Source: JBAQMG01 sp049302575 (GTDB lineage Bacteria > Bacillota > Desulfitobacteriia > Desulfitobacteriales > Desulfitobacteriaceae). From it: a DNA stretch of 5,588 nucleotides. A program made the position numbers and the translations under genes. Shown here one piece after another: positions 1-4,530 of this stretch (position 1 is the first letter of the stretch; each line of letters starts with the position of its first letter). Location: the NCBI GenBank assembly GCA_049302575.1, contig JBAQMG010000067.1, positions 1 to 5,588 of the forward strand, in the 5' to 3' direction. Below the pieces are notes generated by a model, which saw only the letters and a list, made by a program, of their open reading frames with translations, was not told the DNA's origin and did no database searches.

Positions 1-259
1 GCATAAGGTGATGCATCTTGCAAAGTTTAAGAATCAAGTAATAGCTTTGGGTATAGCCATGAAAAAGCTTTAAATCTAAATAAATTCTATACGCTCCATA
101 GTCCTCGTTTTCTGCACGAATCTGACGGATCTTAGCCAAAAGTTTTTCGTATTTATAGGGGCTGTCTTGGTTTTTTTACCACTTGTAATAACCCACTTCA
201 CTAACTTGTAATACCCTGCACATCACTTTTACGCTGTACTGCTTAGTTAGGTCGTTCAT
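1..259 (-). pseudogene. IS3-family transposase OrfB, N-terminal part with internal stop
   Basis: From an ATG at 259 the frame reads MNDLTKQYSVKVMCRVLQV..., then EVGYYKW, a TAA stop at 178-176 (codon 28), and then KNQDSPYKYEKLLAKI and ENEDYGAYRI in the same frame to the left edge. This is the N-terminal helix-turn-helix region of IS3-family OrfB (HTH_21 type), just ahead of the integrase core. The frame is also open upstream of the ATG (KFIWALR) to at least 325, as expected if OrfB is made as an OrfAB fusion by -1 frameshifting. IS3 OrfAB is a DDE transposase that moves the element through a circular intermediate. The stop after Trp27 interrupts it. The catalytic domain is out of view, so other lesions cannot be judged. 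Confidence 0.85.
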
Positions 260-318
260 CCTTAGTGCCCATATAAACTTAAAGAGTTCTCGCGCAGCTA
301 CTTCTTTTGGCTCCCTGC

Positions 319-325
319 GAAAAAA
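319..325 (-). promoter_or_regulatory. Candidate -1 ribosomal frameshift heptamer (T TTT TTC)
   Basis: On the minus strand, orfA reads GCT TTT TTC GCA, so bases 325-319 form the X XXY YYZ slippery pattern T_TTT_TTC in the correct phase. A -1 slip here leads into an open frame (FFRREPKEVAARELFKFIWALR) that joins orfB without a stop until position 178. IS3-family elements make their OrfAB transposase this way, so the position fits known biology. T6C is less common than the A6G heptamer, and no stimulatory structure was verified. Confidence 0.5.
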
Positions 326-393
326 GCTAAAGCTTTTTTCAGAATATCGTTAGCGGCTTCAAGTTCCTTGACCTTTTTTTCTAGTGCTCTGGT

Positions 394-398
394 TTCCA
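394..398. repeat. Target-site duplication of the IS21 element, left copy (TTCCA)
   Basis: TTCCA directly abuts the left TG terminus of the IS21-family element and is repeated directly outside the right CA terminus at 3542-3546. A 5-bp duplication falls within the 4-8 bp range known for IS21 transposition. Removing one copy restores the orfA reading frame across the junction, which supports the call independently. Confidence 0.9.
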
Positions 399-411
399 TG
401 AATATTTCGTT
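399..411 (+). repeat. IS21 left terminal inverted repeat
   Basis: TGAATATTTCGTT is a 13-bp perfect inverted match to 3529-3541 and starts with the TG dinucleotide characteristic of IS21 ends. It leads directly into the tandem 22-bp repeats. Confidence 0.93.
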
Positions 412-473
412 ACAGCAGAGCACACTACTCGGTAAACGAGAGCATGTGTTTCGATAAAATAGAGCAACATTCA
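408..473 (+). repeat. Three tandem 22-bp repeats at the IS21 left end
   Basis: Three consecutive 22-base units (408-429, 430-451, 452-473) each start with CG followed by xT and share AGAGCA at offset 10 (417-422, 439-444, 461-466), giving an exact 22-base period. The rest of each unit varies. IS21-family elements are known to have multiple terminal repeats that bind IstA, so these are probably transposase binding sites. A 22-base period is about two helical turns, which would place the sites on one face of the DNA. Inverted counterparts lie at 3445-3532. Confidence 0.85.
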
Positions 474-519
474 CGAAGCACAGATCAAACAATATCAGTA
501 TCACCTCTAATACCGACCT

Positions 520-525
520 TATAAT
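520..525 (+). promoter_or_regulatory. Possible -10 box for the ist operon
   Basis: TATAAT lies 50 bases upstream of the istA GTG and matches the sigma-A -10 consensus exactly. No convincing -35 box is present at the expected spacing, and the surroundings are AT-rich, so the match could be chance. A promoter in this interval is expected because the operon starts just after the left-end repeats. Confidence 0.3.
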
Positions 526-575
526 CGTTATATGCACAATTCTTTGTGTAAATATTTTTATGGAGGTCGATAATC

Positions 576-2126
576 GTGGTAAATTATCGAGAAATCATCA
601 GGCTTAAATGCCTGAACCACAGCAAGAGTCAAATTGCGACCAGTCTCCACTGTTCAAGGAACACTGTTACTGAAATCTGCAACCTTGCTGAACAAAATGG
701 GCTGTTGAGATGGCCATTGCCAGACGAGTTGAAAGATGCTTAAATTAGGAACATCTTGTATCCCGGGAGGGTTACTGAGTCAGGTCGCAAGATGCCTGAC
801 TACGCTTATATGCACAAGGAATTGGCGAAATCTGGCGTTACACTCACATTACTGTGGAGCGAATATTGCGAGCAGTGCGAAGCAGAAAAGGCTATCCCCT
901 ATCAATACACCCAGTTTTGCGATTACTACAAAGCATTCGTATACAAGACCAAAGCGACCATGCGGATCAAACGCAAGCCTGGTGAACTTCTGGAAGTGGA
1001 TTGGGCTGGCAACACGCTTTATGTTACAGACTCGATCACCGGCGAAGACATTAAGGCCTATGTCTTTGTTGCAGCATTGCCGTGCAGCCTCTACAGTTAT
1101 GCAGAATCATTTCCGTCAATGGTTACAGAGAATTGGATCACAGCGCACATTCATGCCTACCAGTTCTTTGGGGGTGTAACCAGTATCCTCGTACCGGACA
1201 ACCTCAAAACCGGTGTGATCCACCATTCACGCTACGAAGTTGTCCTAAATCGGATTTACCAGGAAATGGCCGAGCATTATGGGACAGCAATTATCCCTGC
1301 GAGGCCGATTTCACCGAAAGACAAGCCGAATGTCGAAGGCACTGTCGGTGTCATCTCTACTTGGATCATTGCGGCACTTCGCAACAGAAAGTTCTTTTCC
1401 TTTAACGAACTGAATAGTGCCATCAAAGAAAAACTGATAGAATTCAATGAGAAACCGTTTCAGAAAAAGAACGGAAGCAGACTTTCTGCATTTGAAGATG
1501 AGGAAAAATCCTACCTCCTGCCATTACCTGCTTCCACGTATGAGATTGCCGTTTGGGCAACTGCGACCATACAGCCCGATTATCTCATAACTGTGGATAA
1601 AATCAAGTATTCAGTACCTTATGAGTTTATTGGTAAGGAAGTAAATATCCGTTACACTGGCAAAGCCATAGAAGTTTTTTTCCATAACAACCGGATTGCC
1701 TCACATGTCAGGAGATTTGGCATCTGTGATCCGGTCATACTGCCGGAACATATGCCAGAGAACCACAGACAGTATCTTGCCTATACCACCACAAACTTTC
1801 TTGAATGGGCGGCTGGAGTAGGCCGTTCGACCGAAATGGTCATGAAAGTTTTACTGACTGCCAACAAGGTCGAGAAACAGTCCTATCCGTCATGCAAAAC
1901 TCTGATGAAGTTGGCTGACAGATACTCCATTGAACGCATCGAGGATGCCTGTAGCAAGGCGCTTGTTTACACCCCAAATCCAAGTCTGAAAAATATCCAA
2001 ATGATTCTAAAGACGGGACAGGACCGAGTAAAACCGGATAAGTCCACCCCAGTTTCCAAACCAAGTGGGCACTATGGTTTCACAAGAGGTGCAGCGTACT
2101 TTGGAGGAGGTGAATCTAATGATTAA
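576..2126 (+). pseudogene. istA: IS21-family transposase IstA, interrupted by one in-frame stop
   Basis: IstA is the DDE transposase that cleaves and joins the IS21 ends. The frame starts at a GTG (576) with GGAGG nine bases upstream (562-566). It reads VVNYREIIRLKCLNHSKSQI..., an N-terminal helix-turn-helix ending in RWPLPDELKDA. A TAA at 741-743 (codon 56) follows, and the frame then continues IRNILYPGRVTESGRKMPDY to 2126. The core has the full DDE triad, numbered from the GTG: D142 in LEVDWAG, D208 in VPDNLKTG and E254 in KPNVEGTVG. A C-terminal beta-rich domain (about residues 330-380) and a helical tail follow. Total length, 516 codons, is normal for the family. The part after the stop could at best be translated from a weak internal start such as TTG at 756, and would lack the DNA-binding domain. 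The end overlaps the istB start by 8 bases. Confidence 0.93.
2105..2113 (+). promoter_or_regulatory. Shine-Dalgarno sequence deciding the istB start
   Basis: AGGAGGTGA is a near-perfect anti-16S match lying five bases before the ATG at 2119. It selects MINQPTIDKL as the IstB N-terminus over the upstream in-frame ATGs at 2065 and 2074, which would add an unconserved extension inside istA. Confidence 0.85.
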
Positions 2127-2892
2127 CCAGCCTACCATTGACAAACTGCACGCGATGCGTCTTGGTGCCATGGCCGATGCATTCACGTCGCAGGATGGTG
2201 ACCATTCCTACGAGGTGCTGTCGTTTAACGACCGTTTCGGGATGCTTGTGGATTCCGAATACCAGAAACGCCGCACTAGTAAACTGCAAAAGGTTATTAA
2301 GACGGCCACATTTCGTTATCCGAATGCATGCGTTGAGAACATCGAATACCATACTGATCGGCAACTGGACAAATCCCAGATTCTTCAGCTTTCAACCTGC
2401 CGCTATATTCGTGACGGCCACCATATCTTGCTGGAAGGTCCTTCGGGAAATGGCAAAACCTATATTGCCTGTGCGCTCGGTATTGCAGCCTGCAGAAACT
2501 TTCTAACGGTCCGCTACATCCGGCTCCCAGAACTATTGAATGATCTTGTCATCGCCAAGGGAGAAGGCACCTACAGGAAATTAATTAAAGCATACCAGAA
2601 AGTGGATCTTTTAATTCTTGACGAGTGGCTTCTTAAGCCACTTTCAACAGACCAAGCCATGGAACTGTTCTAAATTGTGGAAGCACGAACCAAAAGTGGT
2701 TCCATGATATTTTGTACACAGTTTGACCCACGCGGCTGGTATGATCGTATCGGTACCGCTGAAGACGGAACTGTATCGGAAGCCATTATTGACCGCATTA
2801 AGCACAGCTCCTTCGAAATACTCATCGATGGGAAAATATCCATGCGTGAACGCCACGGCTTAAAATCCAACAAGTCGGGAGGTGCTGACTGA
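2119..2892 (+). pseudogene. istB: IS21-family AAA+ helper ATPase IstB, interrupted by one in-frame stop
   Basis: IstB is the DnaC/DnaA-like AAA+ ATPase that assists IstA in target selection and strand transfer. From the ATG at 2119 the frame gives MINQPTIDKLHAMRLGAMAD, an N-terminal helical region, Walker A GPSGNGKT (residues 107-114) and Walker B LLILDE (164-169). A TAA at 2671-2673 (codon 185) follows LSTDQAMELF. The same frame then continues IVEARTKSGSMIFCTQFDPR to a TGA at 2890-2892. This contains the TQ sensor-like motif and the C-terminal lid helices (AIIDRIKHSS). The whole frame is 257 codons plus stop, the usual IstB length, so a single substitution, perhaps GAA to TAA, explains the break. 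The truncated product would keep both Walker motifs but lose sensor 1 and the lid, and is probably inactive. Confidence 0.93.
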
Positions 2893-3071
2893 TGAATTTT
2901 AAGCATTACAAAGAACGGAATGAAGAATTGCAGGATCTTTTTAGTGAGCTTTTATCCGAGTATAGGCTTATCTTGGAAAATATTGGTGAACTGCGAGCGG
3001 AAAACGAAATACTCAAAGGTATTCTGCAAAAGTATGGCATTGAAATTCCGACCAGATATGTTGATTTCTAA
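2892..3071 (+). CDS. Small coiled-coil protein, third ORF of the IS21 operon
   Basis: A 59-codon ORF starts at an ATG overlapping the istB stop (TGATGA, 2890-2894) and has GGGAGGTG at 2877-2884, seven bases upstream. This is the spacing and strength of a translated, coupled gene. The product begins MNFKHYKERNEELQDLFSEL, continues with a charged heptad-rich stretch ending RAENEILKGILQKYGI, and ends EIPTRYVDF. It has no signal or membrane segment. Leu and Ile spacing over residues 13-46 suggests a coiled coil, so it may dimerise or bind IstA or IstB; that is inference. Canonical IS21 has only istA and istB. The family of this ORF was not recognised. Unlike its two neighbours it has no internal stop. 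Confidence 0.7.
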   Translation: MNFKHYKERNEELQDLFSELLSEYRLILENIGELRAENEILKGILQKYGIEIPTRYVDF

Positions 3072-3098
3072 TAAAAGTAAGTAGCCACCTGAATAATT

Positions 3099-3190
3099 TG
3101 GAGCTAATTGAGCCAACATTCCGGGTTGTAAGAGAGCCCTGTCTCCGGTGTTTTGAGAGCCATACTTCCAGTTAGAGAGCCACTTGATAT
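3099..3190 (+). repeat. Four imperfect GAGCC-core direct repeats
   Basis: GAGCC occurs at 3110, 3134, 3157 and 3177, spaced 24, 23 and 20 bases. The first three are followed five bases later by TCCGG, TCCGG and TCCAG. Three units begin CGGG, CGGT or CAGT and contain AGAGCC or GAGAGCC, so they look like diverged relatives of the 22-bp terminal repeats. They point in the opposite direction to the repeats at 3397-3532. They are possible protein-binding sites; the function is unknown. Confidence 0.6.
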
Positions 3191-3222
3191 TATGAAGTTA
3201 CAAGTCTGCTACTGTCGGGTTG

Positions 3223-3292
3223 TGGCTTGTCCAAGCACTGTGGACAACCCTCCGCTGTTGCTCCAGGTTGACCACAATGCTTGGACAAGCCA
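3223..3292. repeat. Long imperfect hairpin (27-bp stem, 16-base loop)
   Basis: TGGCTTGTCCAAGCA (3223-3237) is perfectly complementary to 3278-3292. After one mismatched pair (3238/3277), TGTGGACAACC (3239-3249) pairs with 3266-3276 with one mismatch. This leaves a 16-base loop at 3250-3265. No T-run follows on either strand, so it is not a simple intrinsic terminator. It lies between two oppositely oriented GAGCC repeat arrays. It may act as a cruciform, as an RNA structure protecting the end of the ist mRNA or blocking outside transcription, or as a palindromic binding site. Confidence 0.75.
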
Positions 3293-3315
3293 TTTGGGGT
3301 AAGTATTAAAAGAGC

Positions 3316-3324
3316 TTGTCCACA
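3316..3324 (+). other. TTGTCCACA motif resembling a DnaA box
   Basis: TTGTCCACA here and its exact complement TGTGGACAA at 3239-3247 differ by one base from the DnaA-box consensus TTATCCACA. The related 7-mer TTGTCCA or its complement also occurs at 3228-3234 and 3282-3288. Four matches in 100 bases is unusual, but three of them lie in the hairpin arms and are not independent. Binding by DnaA is speculative, and nothing else here suggests an origin. Confidence 0.3.
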
Positions 3325-3396
3325 CTCTCCACAACCCCTACTACTAAGGGAACGGATCTTATTGTTAATAAAGGAATTCGTTGCTTAAGTCTCAGG

Positions 3397-3440
3397 AGGG
3401 GTGGCTCAATCACTACCAGAATACTGGCTCTCTTAAACCG
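3397..3440 (-). repeat. Two inner GAGCC-core repeats, minus orientation
   Basis: Read on the minus strand, two 22-base units (3440-3419 and 3418-3397) start CGGT and TGGT and carry AGAGCC and TGAGCC near offset 11. They continue the outer terminal-repeat series after a four-base offset (3444-3441). The GAGCC-n5-TCxGG layout of the first also matches the plus-oriented array at 3099-3190, so the two arrays face each other across the hairpin. Confidence 0.6.
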
Positions 3441-3444
3441 TAAT

Positions 3445-3532
3445 ATTCAATGTGTTCTATTGATCGCGAAAGGTGCTCAATTTTACCGTGACAGATGCGC
3501 TGATTCACCGTTATACCTGCGCTAACGGAACG
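3445..3532 (-). repeat. Four tandem 22-bp repeats at the IS21 right end
   Basis: Read on the minus strand from the terminus, four exact-period 22-base units (3532-3511, 3510-3489, 3488-3467, 3466-3445) each begin with CG. At the same offset as the left-end AGAGCA they have AGCGCA, AGCGCA, TGAGCA and AGAACA. They are inverted relative to the three left-end units, and both series start at the same distance (10th base) from the element tips. This is the arrangement expected of IstA binding sites in IS21-family ends. Confidence 0.85.
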
Positions 3533-3541
3533 AAATATTCA
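3529..3541 (-). repeat. IS21 right terminal inverted repeat
   Basis: The plus strand reads AACGAAATATTCA, the perfect complement of the left terminus at 399-411, and ends with the CA expected of IS21 elements. Its first three minus-strand bases, TGA, act as the stop codon that ends the truncated IS3 orfA. Confidence 0.93.
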
Positions 3542-3546
3542 TTCCA
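3542..3546. repeat. Target-site duplication of the IS21 element, right copy (TTCCA)
   Basis: This is a direct repeat of 394-398, immediately outside the right CA terminus. On the minus strand it covers the GTG GAA codons of orfA. Confidence 0.9.
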
Positions 3547-3733
3547 CCATTTTAGGGTCTATACGCTGATTTCCGCTACCGACAAACGCATTAGATCCAT
3601 ATTTATTGTTTTGGCTTCTCCATGTGTTAAGTGTAGCTAAGGGGATTCCTAATTGTTCCGTGGCAGCAGTTGGTCCGATTTCATAGGAAAGTTCGATGGC
3701 TTGTTTCTTAAATTCTTGGTCATAAACTCGCAT
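3542..3733 (-). pseudogene. IS3-family transposase OrfA, N-terminal fragment
   Basis: From the ATG at 3733 the frame reads MRVYDQEFKKQAIELSYEIG, then the helix-turn-helix TAATEQLGIPLATLNTWRSQ, and ends KMVE at the IS21 junction, where the TG of the inserted element supplies a TGA stop (3541-3539). AAGAAGG eight bases or fewer upstream serves as ribosome binding site. OrfA in IS3 elements binds the terminal repeats through this domain and often represses the element. Joined to 298-398 it makes a 95-residue protein, a normal OrfA length. The 64-residue fragment keeps the DNA-binding domain but has lost the dimerising zipper, so it is unlikely to work like the intact protein. Confidence 0.92.
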
Positions 3734-3809
3734 TTGGATCCTTCTTTAGTTTTTACTATTATTACCAAATATACGAGTTTTCCGACTTAACTAAAATGAT
3801 ACTACTCCA
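3734..3809 (-). repeat. Probable left terminal region of the IS3 element
   Basis: These bases lie upstream of orfA on the minus strand. Reading in from 3809, the sequence TGGAGTAGTATCA followed by GTTAAGTCGGAAAA resembles the terminal repeats of some IS3-family elements, which start TG. The region would also hold the orfA promoter. The matching right end is outside the window, so neither the inverted repeat nor a target duplication can be confirmed, and the exact tip is tentative. Confidence 0.4.
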
Positions 3810-3950
3810 GTTTTTTTAGTTTATAAAAGCTTGGCGATTTCTGAGTTTGACTGATTTCACAGATACTCGAACCAGGACAATTAACTATGGTAATATTATC
3901 ATGTAAAAGATTGAATACTTCCTAGAAAGCATGGTACAGCAGATAGTTGG
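3810..3950. other. Intergenic stretch without recognised features
   Basis: Between the presumed IS3 tip and the stop of the membrane-protein gene there is AT-rich sequence with no ORF, no RNA gene and no convincing terminator. A short imperfect palindrome, CTTCCTAGAAAG at 3919-3930, is too small to interpret. Confidence 0.5.
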
Positions 3951-4418
3951 TTAAGTATCATTTTCTATATTCTGTATTTTCCATTGATCTTGTTCTCTAA
4001 TAAAGCTAATATTTATGAACCTGATATTCTGGTTATTATTATAGAATTCATATCCAATTCTAAATTCTTTTTGATCAAAAAAACTTAGCTTTAAGGTATT
4101 AATTTCTGAAGGATAAGGATAATGAATAACTACATTATTAGGTAATTTTATTTGAAGTTCTTTATTTACTTCTATATTTTTTGCAACATAACTTTTTATT
4201 ATATTATCATCTTTATCTTTTATAGCTTTTATAAATCCCTTAGCAATAAAATCTAATTCATTTTCTAGAGTTTTACTTGTATATTCATTTTTAAGTTTTA
4301 AGTTTTCTGTTTGTAATTGTACAATATTTTCTGCCTGATCATAGTATAAATAAAACGTATAAATATTTGTGACAAATAGTAAAATAATTACTAAACAATA
4401 AGTTTTAAAATTTTTCAA
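3951..4418 (-). CDS. Membrane-anchored hypothetical protein
   Basis: This 155-residue protein starts at a TTG (4418) preceded by GGTGA. No ATG or GTG lies in frame just upstream. Residues 1-6 are basic (MKNFKT), followed by one hydrophobic segment at about 7-26 (YCLVIILLFVTNIYTFYLYY). With no cleavage site or lipobox Cys, it is probably an N-terminal anchor with the rest outside the cell. A short coiled-coil-like stretch (about 30-58) follows, then a small alpha+beta domain (about 58-155) whose layout, a helix with IAKGFIKAIKDKDD then strands ending REQDQWKIQNI, resembles NTF2-like extracytoplasmic domains. That resemblance is inference from pattern only, and the family was not recognised. 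Codon use is strongly AT-rich like the amidase gene. It lies downstream of that gene on the same strand, but an inverted repeat between them suggests separate transcription. Confidence 0.75.
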   Translation of the reverse strand: MKNFKTYCLVIILLFVTNIYTFYLYYDQAENIVQLQTENLKLKNEYTSKTLENELDFIAKGFIKAIKDKDDNIIKSYVAKNIEVNKELQIKLPNNVVIHYPYPSEINTLKLSFFDQKEFRIGYEFYNNNQNIRFINISFIREQDQWKIQNIENDT

Positions 4419-4470
4419 ATAATCACCAACTTTTTTTAATGGAATAATATTAGGCTAAATAAATTCAATA

Positions 4471-4510
4471 ATAGATTACAGAGAGTACTTTAATACACCC
4501 TGTAATCTAT
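4471..4510 (-). terminator. Inverted repeat, possible terminator of the amidase gene
   Basis: ATAGATTACAG (4471-4481) and CTGTAATCTAT (4500-4510) form an 11-bp perfect stem with an 18-base loop, 20 bases after the amidase stop codon. On the minus strand the stem is followed by TATTGAATTTATTT, only a loose T-rich tract. The stem is AT-rich. The position favours a weak intrinsic terminator, but an operator for the downstream gene is also possible. Confidence 0.4.
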
Positions 4511-4530
4511 AGAAATAGTCCGTTATGAAT

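Larger units (their letters stand above)
298..398 (-). pseudogene. IS3-family transposase OrfA, C-terminal fragment
   Basis: This is the last 33 codons of orfA, ending at a TAG (300-298): VETRALEKKVKELEAAND followed by ILKKALAFFAGSQKK. The heptad pattern is the leucine zipper through which IS3 OrfA and OrfAB dimerise, and the ANDILKKA..FFA tail is typical of the family. The fragment was cut from its N-terminal half (3542-3733) by the IS21 insertion. The junction happens to form an ATG (399-397, with the A from the IS21 end), which opens a 33-residue zipper peptide. No ribosome binding site precedes it. Codons upstream of 399 in this frame are just the IS21 left end read backwards and are not part of the gene. 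Confidence 0.9.
399..3541 (+). mobile_element. Complete IS21-family insertion sequence inserted in the IS3 orfA
   Basis: This 3143-bp element begins TG and ends CA, with 13-bp perfect terminal inverted repeats (TGAATATTTCGTT at 399-411 and its complement at 3529-3541). It is flanked by the direct repeat TTCCA. It carries istA, istB and a small third ORF in one plus-strand operon. The ends contain tandem 22-bp repeats, as expected for IS21, whose IstA binds multiple sites at each end. It is longer than most IS21 members, mainly because of about 470 non-coding bases at the right. istA and istB each carry one in-frame TAA, so it is probably non-autonomous. Its DNA ends look intact, so it might still be moved by transposase supplied in trans. 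Its base composition is visibly less AT-rich than the genes at 3951-5553, which suggests transfer. Confidence 0.95.
3072..3541. other. Long non-coding right end of the IS21 element
   Basis: These 470 bases follow the last ORF and hold no supportable gene. From left to right they contain a plus-oriented array of GAGCC-core repeats (3099-3190), a long imperfect hairpin (3223-3292), two TTGTCCACA-type motifs, an outer inverted pair GGGTTGTGG / CCACAACCC (3217-3225 and 3329-3337), two minus-oriented GAGCC-core repeats (3397-3440), four minus-oriented 22-bp terminal repeats (3445-3532), and the terminal inverted repeat. It is probably a regulatory and transposase-binding region. The left end has no counterpart to the GAGCC repeats or the hairpin. 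Confidence 0.7.
1..3809 (-). mobile_element. IS3-family insertion sequence, partial and interrupted
   Basis: An IS3-family element reads on the minus strand from a probable terminus near 3809 to beyond the left edge of the window. It is recognised from its two overlapping ORFs: an OrfA with an N-terminal helix-turn-helix and C-terminal leucine zipper, and an OrfB beginning with the usual N-terminal helical region in the -1 frame. The element is split in orfA by the IS21-family element at 399-3541. Only 1-398 and 3542-3809 belong to it. The DDE catalytic core of OrfB and the far end lie outside the window. OrfB has an in-frame stop, so the copy is probably dead. The 3809 boundary is a guess from a TGG...-type start and is the least certain part. 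Confidence 0.85.

Noticed and set aside
408..473. CRISPR-like array from regularly spaced repeats
   Set aside because: The 22-base units are adjacent, with only a short shared core and no unique spacers between long identical repeats, and are mirrored at the other IS end. They are transposon end sites.
400..537. N-terminal half of the minus-strand frame running 537 to 298
   Set aside because: It is the IS21 left end and its repeats read backwards; only the part below 399 is the orfA tail.
741..743. Programmed readthrough or reassigned TAA in istA and istB
   Set aside because: TAA is the normal terminator of istA, the small ORF, the membrane protein and the amidase in this window, so ordinary nonsense mutation is simpler.
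736..1405. Overlapping plus-strand frames inside istA
   Set aside because: They are shadows in other phases of the clearly conserved IstA frame; none has a good start signal or family match.
3223..3292. Rho-independent terminator of the ist operon
   Set aside because: The stem is long and imperfect with a 16-base loop, and no T-run follows it on either strand.
3217..3338. Plasmid or phage replication origin from DnaA-box-like motifs
   Set aside because: There is no replication gene, iteron set or AT-rich unwinding region, and most of the motif copies are hairpin arms.
3316..3525. Plus-strand open frame of 69 codons in the IS21 right end
   Set aside because: It lies across terminal repeats, starts at TTG without a ribosome binding site, and shows no protein-like pattern.
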